This document shows, piece after piece, positions 44,014-53,401 of a DNA stretch of 64,000 nt. The stretch covers positions 342,117 through 406,116 of the forward strand of contig NZ_JABEQF010000003.1 in NCBI RefSeq assembly GCF_014174355.1. The letters run 5' to 3'. The notes beneath the pieces are model-generated. The model was not told where the DNA came from and did not search any database. It was given only the letters and a program-made list of their open reading frames with translations. Each line of letters opens with the position of its first letter. Positions within the stretch are counted from its first letter, which is position 1. Position numbers and translations under genes: made by a program. The DNA comes from Gluconacetobacter azotocaptans (GTDB taxonomy: Bacteria; Pseudomonadota; Alphaproteobacteria; Acetobacterales; Acetobacteraceae).

Positions 44014-44801
44014 CGGACGCAACACCCAAGATCCGCATTCGCGGCCTGACCAAATCCTTCGGCCCGAAACGGGTGCTCGACGGGATCGACCTCGACGTCA
44101 TGCCGGGGACGTCGTGCGTCGTCATCGGCGGGTCGGGCAGCGGCAAGTCCGTGCTGCTGCGCTGCATCCTGGGCCTGATCACGCCCGATTCCGGCTCGAT
44201 CGAGATCGACGGCGTGGATATCCTGGCCTTGCCTGCGCGCCGGCGCGAAAGTGCGATCGAGAAGATCGGCATGCTGTTCCAGAACGGCGCCCTGTTCGAC
44301 AGCCTCAGCGTCTGGGAAAACGTGGCTTTCGGCCTGATGGCCGCCGGGCGGCGGCACGGCGCGCGCATGGCCCGTGCCGAGGCCCGCGCCCATGCCGGAC
44401 GGGTGCTGGAACAGGTGGGGCTGGATCCTTCGGTCGGCGCATTGTCCCCGTCCGAACTGTCGGGCGGCATGCAGAAGCGCGTGGGCCTGGCGCGCGCCAT
44501 CGCCTCGCAGCCGGACATCCTGTTCTTCGACGAACCGACCACCGGGCTGGACCCGATCATGGGGGCGGTGATCGACGGGCTGATCGTCGATTGCGTGCGC
44601 CGGCTGGGGTCGACCGCCATCGCCATCACCCACGACATGGCCTCGGCCCAGCGGATTGGCGACCGGGCGGCCATGCTCTATCAGGGCAAGCTGATCTGGC
44701 AGGGGGCGGCATCGGCGCTGCTGAACAGCGGCAACCCCATGGTGGACCAGTTCACGCATGGCCGGCGCGAAGGGCCGATCAGCATGGAACTGCGCCGCTA
44801 G
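44010..44801 (+). CDS. mlaF: MlaF-family ABC transporter ATP-binding protein
   Basis: This 263-residue ATPase energises MlaE. Walker A (GGSGSGKSVLLRC), the Q-loop in MLFQNGALFDSLSVWENVAF, the signature LSGGMQKRVGLARAIA and Walker B with D-loop (ILFFDEPTTGLDP) are all present. The ATG overlaps the mlaE stop (ATGA), giving coupled expression. MlaD, MlaC and MlaA are not adjacent. Confidence 0.95.
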   Translation: MTDATPKIRIRGLTKSFGPKRVLDGIDLDVMPGTSCVVIGGSGSGKSVLLRCILGLITPDSGSIEIDGVDILALPARRRESAIEKIGMLFQNGALFDSLSVWENVAFGLMAAGRRHGARMARAEARAHAGRVLEQVGLDPSVGALSPSELSGGMQKRVGLARAIASQPDILFFDEPTTGLDPIMGAVIDGLIVDCVRRLGSTAIAITHDMASAQRIGDRAAMLYQGKLIWQGAASALLNSGNPMVDQFTHGRREGPISMELRR

Positions 44802-44845
44802 CACGCGCTCCGCCCCGTCCGTTTTCCGTTCCGGAGTTACGTCGC

Positions 44846-46258
44846 TTGGCCCGTCGTCCGTCGTCGCCCCGATTTGTCTGCCAGTCCTGCGGGGCGGCCT
44901 TCCCGAAATGGGCCGGCCGCTGCGAGGCCTGCGGCGCGTGGAACAGCATCGTCGAGGAGGAAGCGACGCCGTCGGCCACCGGTGCGCCGGCCACGCGGCG
45001 TGCCCGGGGGGCGAAGATCGCCTTCGTCAGCCTCGACGGCCAGGCGGAGCCGCCGCCGCGCATCGGCACCCGCATCGGCGAGCTGGACCGGGTGCTGGGC
45101 GGCGGGCTGGTGCCGGCTTCGGTGGTGCTGGTGGGCGGCGATCCGGGCATCGGCAAATCGACGCTGCTGCTGCAGGCGGCCTGCGCGCTGGCAGGCAGCG
45201 GCCGGCGGGTCATGTACATCTCGGGCGAGGAGGCGGTGGACCAGATCCGCCTGCGCGCCCGGCGGCTGGGGCTGGACGCGCCCGGGCTGGACCTGGCGGC
45301 GGCGATCAACGTGACCGACATCGCCGGCACGCTGGAGGCCGAGCGCGACGTGACGCTGGTCGTCATCGACTCGATCCAGACGATGTGGCTGGAAAGCGTG
45401 GACAGCGCGCCCGGCACCGTCAGCCAGGTCCGCGCCACGGCGTTCGAACTGATCCGCCTGGCCAAGCAGCGGGGCTTCAGCCTGATCCTGGTCGGGCACG
45501 TGACCAAGGAGGGCGCGCTGGCTGGCCCCCGCGTGCTGGAACACATGGTCGACGCCGTGATGTATTTCGAGGGCGATCGCGGCCACCAGTTCCGCATCCT
45601 GCGCGCCGCCAAGAACCGCTTCGGCGCCACGGACGAGATCGGCGTCTTCGCCATGACCGACCAGGGGCTGGTCGAGGTTCCCAACCCCTCGGCCCTTTTC
45701 CTGGCGGAACGGCGCGGCCACATCGCCGGATCGGCGGTCTTTGCCGGCATCGAGGGCACGCGCCCGGTGCTGCTGGAGGTCCAGGCCCTGCTGTCGCCCA
45801 AATCCGGCGATTCCGCGCCGCGCCGCGCGGTGGTCGGCTGGGATTCCTCGCGGCTGAACATGCTGCTGGCGGTGCTGGAAGCACGCTGCGGCATGAAGCT
45901 GCAGGGCATGGACGTCCATCTGAACATTGCCGGCGGCCTGCGGGTGCTGGAGCCGGCGGCCGATCTGGCGGTGGCGGCGGCGCTGGTGTCCGCCGCCACC
46001 GGGCGGCCGACCCATGCCGGGGCGGTCTATTTCGGCGAGGTCGGCCTGTCGGGCGAGGTCCGGCAGGTCGCGCAGGCCGATGCCCGCCTGAAGGAAGCGC
46101 AGAAGCTGGGCTTCGACGCCGCCTTCCTGCCGCGCCGGGTTGCCCGGGGCAACACGCGGCTGGTCGCGCCCGAGGGGCTGCACCTGAACGAAATCGGGCA
46201 TCTGGGCGACTTGGTGGCGCTGTTCGGCGGCGTGGAGGAGGACGGGGACGCGGCATGA
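44846..46258 (+). CDS. radA: DNA repair protein RadA
   Basis: RadA is a RecA-like helicase that processes recombination intermediates. The 470-residue product has an N-terminal zinc finger (CQSCGAAFPKWAGRCEACG), Walker A GGDPGIGKST near residue 98, the RadA-specific KNRFG near 252, and a C-terminal Lon-like domain with VHLNIAGGLRV near 357. The start is TTG at 44846, nine bases after GGAG; the frame continues upstream without similarity. Its stop overlaps the next gene by four bases. Confidence 0.95.
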   Translation: MARRPSSPRFVCQSCGAAFPKWAGRCEACGAWNSIVEEEATPSATGAPATRRARGAKIAFVSLDGQAEPPPRIGTRIGELDRVLGGGLVPASVVLVGGDPGIGKSTLLLQAACALAGSGRRVMYISGEEAVDQIRLRARRLGLDAPGLDLAAAINVTDIAGTLEAERDVTLVVIDSIQTMWLESVDSAPGTVSQVRATAFELIRLAKQRGFSLILVGHVTKEGALAGPRVLEHMVDAVMYFEGDRGHQFRILRAAKNRFGATDEIGVFAMTDQGLVEVPNPSALFLAERRGHIAGSAVFAGIEGTRPVLLEVQALLSPKSGDSAPRRAVVGWDSSRLNMLLAVLEARCGMKLQGMDVHLNIAGGLRVLEPAADLAVAAALVSAATGRPTHAGAVYFGEVGLSGEVRQVAQADARLKEAQKLGFDAAFLPRRVARGNTRLVAPEGLHLNEIGHLGDLVALFGGVEEDGDAA

Positions 46259-46863
46259 CCGCCGGGCGCGTCATGCTGACCGCGCCCGCCCGGCTGGAGC
46301 GCGAGGTCCGCAAAAGCCTGTTTCTGGCGCAGGCGGCCCCGGTCGCCTCGCCGGCCGAGGCGCTGGCGTTCGTGCGCGCGGTCGGCATTGCGGACGCCAC
46401 CCATAATTGCTGGGCGTACCGCATCGGGCAGGATTACCGCAGCGACGATGACGGCGAACCCGGCGGCACGGCCGGCCGGCCCATCCTGCAGGTGATCGAC
46501 GGGCAGGGGTTCGACCGGACGGTGGTGGTGGTCACGCGCTGGTTCGGCGGCATCAAGCTGGGCGCGGGCGGGCTGGTCCGCGCCTACGGCGGGACGGCGG
46601 CGGAATGCCTGCGCCTGGCCCCCCGGCTGCCGATCGTGCCCATGACGCGCCTGGCCCTGCATTGCGGCTTCGCCGATCTGGCCCTGCTGCGCGCGCGGCT
46701 GGGCGCGCTGGACGCGACGGTCGAGGACGAGGCGTTCGACGCGACCGGGGCGGCGCTGGTGATCGCCGTCCCCGACGACCGGATGACCGAGGCCGTGGCG
46801 CGGATCACCGACCTGACGCGCGGGCAGTCGGTGCCGCGCGTGGTGGACGACGAGGCCACGTGA
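46255..46863 (+). CDS. YigZ/IMPACT (UPF0029) family protein
   Basis: The 202-residue product has the IMPACT-family core: FLAQAAPVASPAEALAFVRA, ATHNCWAYRIGQDYRSDDDGEPGGTAGRPIL (read in two parts, near 49 and 61), and TRWFGGIKLGAGGLVRAYGG near 95. It belongs to a family linked to translation control in eukaryotes; the bacterial role is unclear. The ATG overlaps the radA stop (ATGA). Confidence 0.9.
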   Translation: MTAGRVMLTAPARLEREVRKSLFLAQAAPVASPAEALAFVRAVGIADATHNCWAYRIGQDYRSDDDGEPGGTAGRPILQVIDGQGFDRTVVVVTRWFGGIKLGAGGLVRAYGGTAAECLRLAPRLPIVPMTRLALHCGFADLALLRARLGALDATVEDEAFDATGAALVIAVPDDRMTEAVARITDLTRGQSVPRVVDDEAT

Positions 46864-46943
46864 GGAGAGCCTGAGGCCCTGGACCCGATCATGACGCGGA
46901 CCGGTATTTGAAACATCCCGGCGTGCAGGACGTTGGGTCGGAC

Positions 46944-48050
46944 ATGAGTTTTCCCTTTGCCGCTCTGGTCAAATTGCTGCCGGCCCTGGAACAGGAAGCG
47001 TCGGAAAACGACGGCGCCGCCGCGTTTCCGCATGACGGCATGGCGCATCTGCGACGCCTGGGGGCGTTCTCCGCCCCGTTGCCGCCCGCATGGGGTGGGC
47101 GCGGGTACGGAACCGAGCCTGGGGGCGCGCTGGGTCTTCTTCGGCTGCTGCGCATGGTGGGGCAGGGCAGCCTGGCGGTGGGGCGGCTGCTGGAAGGGCA
47201 TGTGAACGCCATCCGGCTGGTCGCCCGCTATGGAACGGACGCGCACATGCGGCGGGTGGCGGCGGACGTGCGCGACGGGGCGCTGCTGGGCATCTGGGTC
47301 ACGGAAGGGGTCGAACCCGTTCGTTTCCACGACGACGGCGCGGCGATCATATTGCACGGCGAAAAACTGTTCGCCTCCGGGGCCTTGCAGGTGACGCGGG
47401 CCTTGATCACGGCGCGGGCGCCGGACGGCGACACGCGCATGATCCTGGTGCCGCGCGACGATGCCAGTGCGGCCAGCCTGTCGATCGGCGGCATCACCGG
47501 CATGCGCGGGGCGGGCACGGGGCGCTGCGATTTCACGGGGGTGGTCCTGACGCCGGACGCCCTGATCGGACAGCCGGGCGATTACCTGCGCCAGCCGGAA
47601 TTCTCGGCCGGGGCATGGCGGGGCATCGCGGTGGCGTTGGGCGGGATCGACCGGTTGGTGGATCTGTTGCGCCTGCAACTGGCGGACAGGGCGCGCGACG
47701 GCGATCCCCATCAGCGGGTACGCGTGGGCCTGGCGCTGATCGCGCGGGAAACGGCCGCGCAGTGGGCCAGAAAGGCCGCCCTTGTGGCGGAAGGGCGCGG
47801 CTTCGACCCCGGCGACGTCGCCGCCACGGTCAATCTGGCCCGGATCGCGGCCGAGCGCGCCGGGCTGGATGTCATCGAACTCGTGCAGCGGGGGCTCGGC
47901 CTGTCGGCTTTCGTGAAAGCCAATGTCGTCGAGCGGATCCTGCGGGATCTGGCGACCTATCTGCGCCAGCCCGCGCCCGACGAAACGCTGGTCGAGGCGG
48001 CCGGCTGGTTCACCCGGCGCGACCTGCCCCAGCCGGAGGGGCCGGCATGA
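46944..48050 (+). CDS. Acyl-CoA dehydrogenase-like flavoprotein
   Basis: The 368-residue product resembles acyl-CoA dehydrogenases: FPHDGMAHLRRLGAFSAPLP near the N-terminus, the flavin-region LLGIWVTEGVEPVRFHDDGA, then a helical C-terminal domain. The catalytic Glu position could not be identified with confidence. ATG 46944 is annotated; TTG 46908 in frame is an alternative. Its stop overlaps the ATG of the PIG-L gene by four bases. It opens a cassette of deacetylase, methyltransferase and glycosyltransferase, so it may oxidise an acyl chain on a modified glycan or amino-sugar product; that is inference. Confidence 0.75.
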   Translation: MSFPFAALVKLLPALEQEASENDGAAAFPHDGMAHLRRLGAFSAPLPPAWGGRGYGTEPGGALGLLRLLRMVGQGSLAVGRLLEGHVNAIRLVARYGTDAHMRRVAADVRDGALLGIWVTEGVEPVRFHDDGAAIILHGEKLFASGALQVTRALITARAPDGDTRMILVPRDDASAASLSIGGITGMRGAGTGRCDFTGVVLTPDALIGQPGDYLRQPEFSAGAWRGIAVALGGIDRLVDLLRLQLADRARDGDPHQRVRVGLALIARETAAQWARKAALVAEGRGFDPGDVAATVNLARIAAERAGLDVIELVQRGLGLSAFVKANVVERILRDLATYLRQPAPDETLVEAAGWFTRRDLPQPEGPA

Positions 48051-48778
48051 AGGCCGGGCTGGTCCAGGCGGCGTTCCGGGCCTTGCCCTTCGGGCCGCTC
48101 GACCGGATCGTGCCGGGCACCGCCCTGATCCTGGCCCCGCATGCCGACGATGAAAGCCTGGGCTGCGGGGGGCTGATCGCGGCGTGCTGCGCCGCCGGGC
48201 GGCCGCCGGTGGTGGCCATCGTGACCGACGGCGCGGCCTCGCACCCCCATTCGCATGCGTGGCCGGCCCCGCGCCTGCGGGCACGGCGGCAGGCCGAGGC
48301 CCGGCATGCCGTCTCCCTCCTGGGACTCGCGCCCGGGCGCGTCGTCTTTCTCGGCCTGCCGGACGCCGACGCGCCGCATGAGGGGCCGGCATTCGATCGG
48401 GCGGTGGCCACCCTGGCCGAACTGGCGGCGCGGCATGCGTGCGGCACGGTGCTGGCCCCCTGGCGTCACGACCCGCACTGCGATCATGAGGCCGTATGGA
48501 AAATGGGCGTGGCGTTGAGGAAAATGTGCGATCTGTCCCTGCTCGCCTATCCGGTGTGGGGCTGGCTGATTGCGCCGGACACCGAACTGGACCAGCCACC
48601 ACCGCATGGAATGCGCCTCGATATCGCGCGCCATCTGCCGGCGAAGACCGAGGCGATCCGCGCGCATGAAAGCCAGTATGGCGGCCTGATCGTGGATGAC
48701 CCGACCGGATTCCATCTTCCGGAAAAGCTGTTGTCGGTCTTCGATGTGCCCTTCGAGGTCTTTCTCGATCATGAGTAG
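48047..48778 (+). CDS. PIG-L family deacetylase
   Basis: The 243-residue product has the zinc-binding motifs of PIG-L/LmbE deacetylases: ILAPHADDESLGCGG near residue 28 (His-x-Asp-Asp) and the second site HDPHCDHEAVW near 141. These enzymes remove acetyl from N-acetylglucosaminyl or related substrates. CCGGAGGGG precedes the ATG. It overlaps the preceding gene by four bases and the methyltransferase by eight bases. Confidence 0.88.
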   Translation: MKAGLVQAAFRALPFGPLDRIVPGTALILAPHADDESLGCGGLIAACCAAGRPPVVAIVTDGAASHPHSHAWPAPRLRARRQAEARHAVSLLGLAPGRVVFLGLPDADAPHEGPAFDRAVATLAELAARHACGTVLAPWRHDPHCDHEAVWKMGVALRKMCDLSLLAYPVWGWLIAPDTELDQPPPHGMRLDIARHLPAKTEAIRAHESQYGGLIVDDPTGFHLPEKLLSVFDVPFEVFLDHE

Positions 48779-49373
48779 CGAGACCTGGCCCGGATCGGTC
48801 TTCGCCCGCCTGTATGACGGGCATCCCGACCCCTGGGGGTTCGAGACCCGCGACTATGAACGCCGCAAATATGCCCGGACGCTGGCGGTGCTCGGCGGCC
48901 GGCGTTTCGATTTCGCACTGGAACTCGGCTGCTCCATCGGAGTGATGACGGCGGAACTTGCTCCCTATTGCAGCCGGCTGCTGGGGGTGGATGTGGCGGA
49001 AGCGGCATTGCTGCGCGCGCGCGCGCGCTGCCGGGGCTGGCCGGGGGTCTCGTTCCATCAGGGGCATTTGCCCGGCGCGTTTCCGGCCTTGCCGCCGGGT
49101 TCGTGCGACCTGATCGTGGTCTCGGAATTTCTGTATTTCCTGTCGCGGGCGGACATCGGGGGCCTGGCGGAGCGGGTTCTGACGGTGCGGCGATCGGATG
49201 CGGCGATCCTGCTGGTGAACTGGACCGGGCCGACGGATACGCCCTGTACGGGCGACGAAGCGGCCGATCTTTTCGTACGGCAGTGTTGCGGAGCCGGGAT
49301 GAACGGCGCCTTTTCCGAAAGGCAGGACGGCTATCGGATCGACCTGCTTGCCGGTGACATCAAGGCGGGCTGA
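48771..49373 (+). CDS. NodS-like SAM-dependent methyltransferase
   Basis: The 200-residue class I methyltransferase begins with DPWGFETRDYERRKYARTLA near residue 20, a stretch typical of the NodS group, followed by the SAM motif I ALELGCSIGVMTAEL near 49 and the DLIVVSEFLYFLSRADIGGL segment. NodS methylates the free amine of a deacetylated chitin oligosaccharide, which fits placement after a PIG-L deacetylase. The actual substrate here is unknown. The ATG lies inside the end of the PIG-L gene. Confidence 0.8.
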   Translation: MSSETWPGSVFARLYDGHPDPWGFETRDYERRKYARTLAVLGGRRFDFALELGCSIGVMTAELAPYCSRLLGVDVAEAALLRARARCRGWPGVSFHQGHLPGAFPALPPGSCDLIVVSEFLYFLSRADIGGLAERVLTVRRSDAAILLVNWTGPTDTPCTGDEAADLFVRQCCGAGMNGAFSERQDGYRIDLLAGDIKAG

Positions 49374-50479
49374 GGGGATTGGATCGGCCTGCTGCCCGAC
49401 AGGCCGGCGACGATGTCCGCCGCCCGGGCGTGATGCCATGCCAGGTCGCTGCGGCGCACGCCCCGCCGCCGCAGGGACGGGGTTTCGGCTTCCAGCCGTT
49501 CCCAGCACATGCCGAAATATGGCCCTATCATCCGATGGGCCACATGATGCGCGGGGACGCCCAGCATCGCCGCCAGGTCGGCCGTTGACGCCCGCGTGCC
49601 GAGGCCCATCCCCCGTTCGTCATGAAGATGTCGCAGCCATGCCCTGGCGCGGGCCCGGCGCAGGCAGTCGTCCGCCGGTTCGAGGCTGTCGTCCAGCAGT
49701 TCGTCCTGGCGTTTCATCCGTCGCGCGATGGTATCGGCCATCCCGCCCCTGGCCCGCCCGCGGATGCGGCCCGAAACGGTGACCTGCACGTCGGCGGCAT
49801 GACGGATCGGCGTGTCGACCCGGCGGAGGGCCGCGATAAAAGCGCGGTCCTCGGCAATGGGAAGGGCGGGAACACCGCCCGCCCGGGCCCACGCGGCAAC
49901 GGTGACGGCAATGCTGGCGCCGGAATGTTCGGTATGGCGCGGCCACGGGTCGTACGGGTCCGGATCGGCCAGGTCATGGATGCGGTCCAGCACCGTGCCG
50001 TAGGCGACCTCGCGGTCGTCGTCGCGATGAAGGTGCGCCGGGATGGCCAGGGCCTCCGTCGGGTCGATCAGCGCGCGCCCGCACACGACCTGCGCGCCGT
50101 CGGCAAACGCGGACAGGGTGCGCCCGATCCAGTCCGGGGCCACGATGCCGTCCGCATCGGTGGTCAGCAGGATACCACCGGCCCCGGCGCGTTGGGCCGC
50201 AATCTCCATGGCCTCGCGCCGGGCAGTGCCGGCATGGGCGTGCGCGTCGGGATAGACGCGGCATGCCACCGTCAGCGCAAAGGGCAGGGAAGGCGACATG
50301 TCGCGGGCGCGGGCGACGGTGGCGTCGGTGGTGTTGTTGACCAGCAGGACGACATGGTCGGGCGTGTGCCGGCCCTGTACCGCCAGGCCCAGCAGGCAGG
50401 GGCCGATGCGGGTTTCCTCGTCACGTACCGGAATGGCGACGACCATCGAAGGGCGGGATGAAAGGGACCGGATCGGCAC
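49331..50479 (-). CDS. Glycosyltransferase family 2 protein
   Basis: The 382-residue product starts with a GT-A domain, VVAIPVRDEETRIGPCLLGL, with the metal-binding region GILLTTDADGIVAPDWI near residue 100 and a middle HTEHSGASIAVTV segment. It lacks membrane helices. The last 43 bases overlap the 3' end of the methyltransferase gene tail to tail, so the two are convergent but belong to the same conserved-looking cassette. The start ATG is at 50479. Confidence 0.8.
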   Translation of the reverse strand: MPIRSLSSRPSMVVAIPVRDEETRIGPCLLGLAVQGRHTPDHVVLLVNNTTDATVARARDMSPSLPFALTVACRVYPDAHAHAGTARREAMEIAAQRAGAGGILLTTDADGIVAPDWIGRTLSAFADGAQVVCGRALIDPTEALAIPAHLHRDDDREVAYGTVLDRIHDLADPDPYDPWPRHTEHSGASIAVTVAAWARAGGVPALPIAEDRAFIAALRRVDTPIRHAADVQVTVSGRIRGRARGGMADTIARRMKRQDELLDDSLEPADDCLRRARARAWLRHLHDERGMGLGTRASTADLAAMLGVPAHHVAHRMIGPYFGMCWERLEAETPSLRRRGVRRSDLAWHHARAADIVAGLSGSRPIQSPQPALMSPASRSIR

Positions 50480-50539
50480 GGCCTATGCTTCTGGCAGGTG
50501 AGTGCTTTCAACGGCGAACCAGGCGACAGGTTGCCTGTC

Positions 50540-50625
50540 GGCCTAGGCCCTTGCATCCCATTCGTTTCATAAAGTGCCGGGTTTCCAAAGGGCCTGGCCC
50601 TTTGGGGGACAAGGGCAACGCCCTG
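50540..50625 (+). repeat. Dispersed intergenic repeat, copy C
   Basis: It contains CCCTTGCATCCCATTCGTTT followed by CATAAA, then GTTTCCAAAGGGCCTGGCCC and CAAGGGCAACGCCCT. The CATCCCATTCGTTTCATAAA core is identical to copy B (read in reverse). It lies between the GT2 start and the dnaB stop, on the side of dnaB's 3' end. Confidence 0.75.
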
Positions 50626-50631
50626 AGGCTC

Positions 50632-52140
50632 TCAGGCGTCGTGCACCAGATCCAGGTCGCCGAAGCGGGTGAATTCGCCCTCGAAGAACAGATGCACGGT
50701 GCCGGTGGGGCCGTGGCGCTGCTTTTCCAGGATCAGCTCGGCGCGGTTGTGGGCCAGGTCCATCTTGCGCTGCCACTCTTCCATCGCCGTCTGGTATTTC
50801 TCGCTCGACTCGTGGGCGGTTTCCTTGGGCTGGCGCTGCTGCAGGTAATACTGGTCGCGATAGACGAACATCACGGCGTCGGCGTCCTGTTCGATCGACC
50901 CGGATTCGCGCAGGTCCGACAGCATCGGCCGCTTGTCCTCGCGGCTTTCGACCTGGCGCGACAGCTGTGACAGCGCGATCACTGGAACGCTCAGTTCCTT
51001 GGCGATGGCCTTCAGCCCCTGCGTGATCATCGAGATTTCCAGCACGCGGCTTTCCGGGCGGGTGCCGACCGAGGGGCGCATCAACTGCAGGTAATCGACC
51101 ACCACCAGGCTCAGCCCCTTGGTCCGGGCAAGGCGGCGGCAGCGCGTGCGCATCGCCGACAGCGAAATGGCGGGCGTGTCGTCGATATGCAGCGGCAATT
51201 GCGCCAGTTCGCGCGTGACATGGACGAAACGGTCGAATTCCTTCTGTCCGATATCGCCGCGCCGGATGCGCTCGCCCGACACGCTGGCCTGTTCGGACAG
51301 GATACGGGTGGCCAGCTGCTCGGCCGACATTTCCAGCGAGAAGATCGCGACCGACCCCTTGGGCTGGGTGCCGGGCGGGGCGTCCTGCGCCTCGCGCATC
51401 AGCGCGCGCGCGGCGCTGAAGGCGATCTTGGTGGCCAGCGCCGTCTTGCCCATGGCCGGGCGGCCGGCGAGGATCAGCAGGTCCGACGGGTGCAGGCCGC
51501 CGGTCTTCTTGTCCAGGTCGCGCAGGCCGGTGGTCAGGCCCACGACGTCGCCGGTGCGGTGGAACGCCTTTTCCGCCACGTCCAGCGCATCGGCCAACGC
51601 CCGGTCGAAGCTGGTGAAGCCGCCTTCCTGCCCCTTTTCGGTGGCCAGGCGGAACAGGGCTTCCTCGCTGGCGGCGATCTGGTCCACGCCGTCCAGGTCG
51701 GGCCGCGCGCCGAAGGCGTTGTTGACGACCGTCTCGCCGATGTCGATCAATTGCCGGCGGACCCAGGCGTCGTGGATCGCGCGGCCATAATCGCCGGCAT
51801 TGATGATGCCGACCATCGCCGTCAGCAGCCGGCCCAGATAGGCGGTGCCCCCCACCGCATCCAGCAGGCCGGAATGTTCGAATTCGGCGCGCAGCGTGAC
51901 CGGGTCGGCCAGATGCCCGGCCTCGATCCGCCGGGCGACGGCGTCATAGATCCGGCCGTTGACGGCATCGGCGAAATGCTCGCCGGTCAGGAAGTCCGAC
52001 ACCCGGTCATAGGCGCGGTTGTTCGTCAGCAACGCGCCCAGCAGCGCCTGCTCCGCCTGCATGTTGGCGGGGGGCTGGCGCTGCGACAGGCCGAGCAGCG
52101 TGTCGCGGGACTCGTCGGGGGAGGGGTCGATCTGGTTCAC
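50632..52140 (-). CDS. dnaB: Replicative DNA helicase DnaB
   Basis: The hexameric helicase unwinds DNA at the replication fork. The 502-residue product has an N-terminal DnaB domain (NMQAEQALLGALLTNNRAYD near residue 26) and a C-terminal RecA-like domain with Walker A LAGRPAMGKTALA near 224, the loop SLEMSAEQLATRILSEQASV, and VVVDYLQLM near 348. The last block is DLRESGSIEQDADAVMFVYR. No intein is seen. It is transcribed alone. Confidence 0.97.
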   Translation of the reverse strand: MNQIDPSPDESRDTLLGLSQRQPPANMQAEQALLGALLTNNRAYDRVSDFLTGEHFADAVNGRIYDAVARRIEAGHLADPVTLRAEFEHSGLLDAVGGTAYLGRLLTAMVGIINAGDYGRAIHDAWVRRQLIDIGETVVNNAFGARPDLDGVDQIAASEEALFRLATEKGQEGGFTSFDRALADALDVAEKAFHRTGDVVGLTTGLRDLDKKTGGLHPSDLLILAGRPAMGKTALATKIAFSAARALMREAQDAPPGTQPKGSVAIFSLEMSAEQLATRILSEQASVSGERIRRGDIGQKEFDRFVHVTRELAQLPLHIDDTPAISLSAMRTRCRRLARTKGLSLVVVDYLQLMRPSVGTRPESRVLEISMITQGLKAIAKELSVPVIALSQLSRQVESREDKRPMLSDLRESGSIEQDADAVMFVYRDQYYLQQRQPKETAHESSEKYQTAMEEWQRKMDLAHNRAELILEKQRHGPTGTVHLFFEGEFTRFGDLDLVHDA

Positions 52141-52234
52141 AGGGTCCTCTTACCAGACGCAGGCTGTGGACCGGTCTGTGGATAACCAAGGAACATGGGG
52201 ATAACTTTACAGGCCCGGTCCCGTGGACGCCTGT

Positions 52235-53401
52235 TCAGCCGCGGACCAGGCGGTCCAGTTCCGCGTAGCCGGCGACGATGTGATAGAAGGAACTGGCCGG
52301 AATCCGGTCGCCTATCGGACGCAGCGCATCGTCCAGATGGTCGTTCCACGTGCCGGTCGGACAGCCGGTGAAATAGCGGCCCAGCAGATTATCGACGATG
52401 CGGACGATCCGCGCCCCGCTGGTGGCGGGGTCGTACATGGCGATTTCCGCGCGCAGGCCCTCGGTCTGCGCCCACAGCCGCGCCGACCCCCGCACGATGG
52501 CACCGTCGCGGCGCAGCACGTCGCGGATCAGGCCGGTCTCGGGATCGACGCCGTGGCGGTGGCCGAACCCGAACAGGGTGCGCGCGTGATCGGACAGGGC
52601 GCGGCCGGTCAGGCGCCCGTACTCGCACAGCAGCCACACCCATTCGTACTGGTGGCCGGGTTCGACCAGCCCGCCGGCCGCGCCGGGCACGGGCCGCCAG
52701 TCATCGGTGAAGGCTTCGCCCAGCGTGCCTGTCCGCTCGTCGAACAGGCGGGTGCGAAACAGATCGACCAGGTCGTGCGCCAGGGTGGCGTCGGACTCGT
52801 CGCCCGTGGTCTCGAACAGCGCCAGCGCGGCTTCCAGCAGATGCATGTGCGGGTTCTGCTGCCGGGGACCGTCCCCGCGCGGCAGGGTGTCCAGAAACCC
52901 GCCGTTGGGGGTGGCCATGGCGCGCCGCAGCCAGGCGACCGTCTGCCGCGCCAGATGAACCGGCGCGCCCGACGTGTCCAGCCGCCCGTACCAGGACAGG
53001 GCGAAGATGATGAAGGCCAGGTCGTACAGGTCGGCCGTCGGGTCCAGCACCGCGCCGCCGGCGGTCAGGCGGCTGACCCATCCGCCGTCGTCGCGCAGCC
53101 CATGCCGCATGAAGCGATAGATGCCCCCGGCCCGCGCCGCGCCGCCGGGCCAGCCGTACAGGGCGGCGCGGGTGAAGGCGTACAGCTGCCGGGCCTGCAC
53201 GCGCAGGCGCTTGAAGCCCGGATCGGCCGCTGTGCCGTCCGGGTTCAGCTGTTCGCGCGCGCCCAGCCGGGCGGGGTCGTCCGCGTCGCCATCGCACCCC
53301 GTGGCCCCCCAGACGGGCAGGGCGCGGTCGAACAGCCACGATCCGAACGCGGCATGGGCCTGGCGGATGTCGTCGGGCAGCGCCGGCACGGAGGGGGTCA
53401 T
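52235..53401 (-). CDS. AGE-family epimerase/isomerase
   Basis: The 388-residue protein matches the N-acylglucosamine 2-epimerase (AGE) superfamily: helix-rich (alpha/alpha)6 barrel sequence with VQARQLYAFTRAALYGWPGG near residue 73, PHMHLLEAALALFETTGDES near 182, and EPGHQYEWVWLLCEYGRLTG near 245 with the family His residues. Members epimerise or isomerise sugars such as mannose or GlcNAc. Its ATG overlaps the hldE stop (ATGA), linking it with heptose synthesis or another surface sugar. Confidence 0.85.
   Translation of the reverse strand: MTPSVPALPDDIRQAHAAFGSWLFDRALPVWGATGCDGDADDPARLGAREQLNPDGTAADPGFKRLRVQARQLYAFTRAALYGWPGGAARAGGIYRFMRHGLRDDGGWVSRLTAGGAVLDPTADLYDLAFIIFALSWYGRLDTSGAPVHLARQTVAWLRRAMATPNGGFLDTLPRGDGPRQQNPHMHLLEAALALFETTGDESDATLAHDLVDLFRTRLFDERTGTLGEAFTDDWRPVPGAAGGLVEPGHQYEWVWLLCEYGRLTGRALSDHARTLFGFGHRHGVDPETGLIRDVLRRDGAIVRGSARLWAQTEGLRAEIAMYDPATSGARIVRIVDNLLGRYFTGCPTGTWNDHLDDALRPIGDRIPASSFYHIVAGYAELDRLVRG

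Noticed and set aside
46584..49508. A 974-codon minus-strand frame opposite the acyl-CoA dehydrogenase cassette
   Set aside because: Antisense artefact of high GC; the plus-strand genes have correct motifs and overlapping starts.
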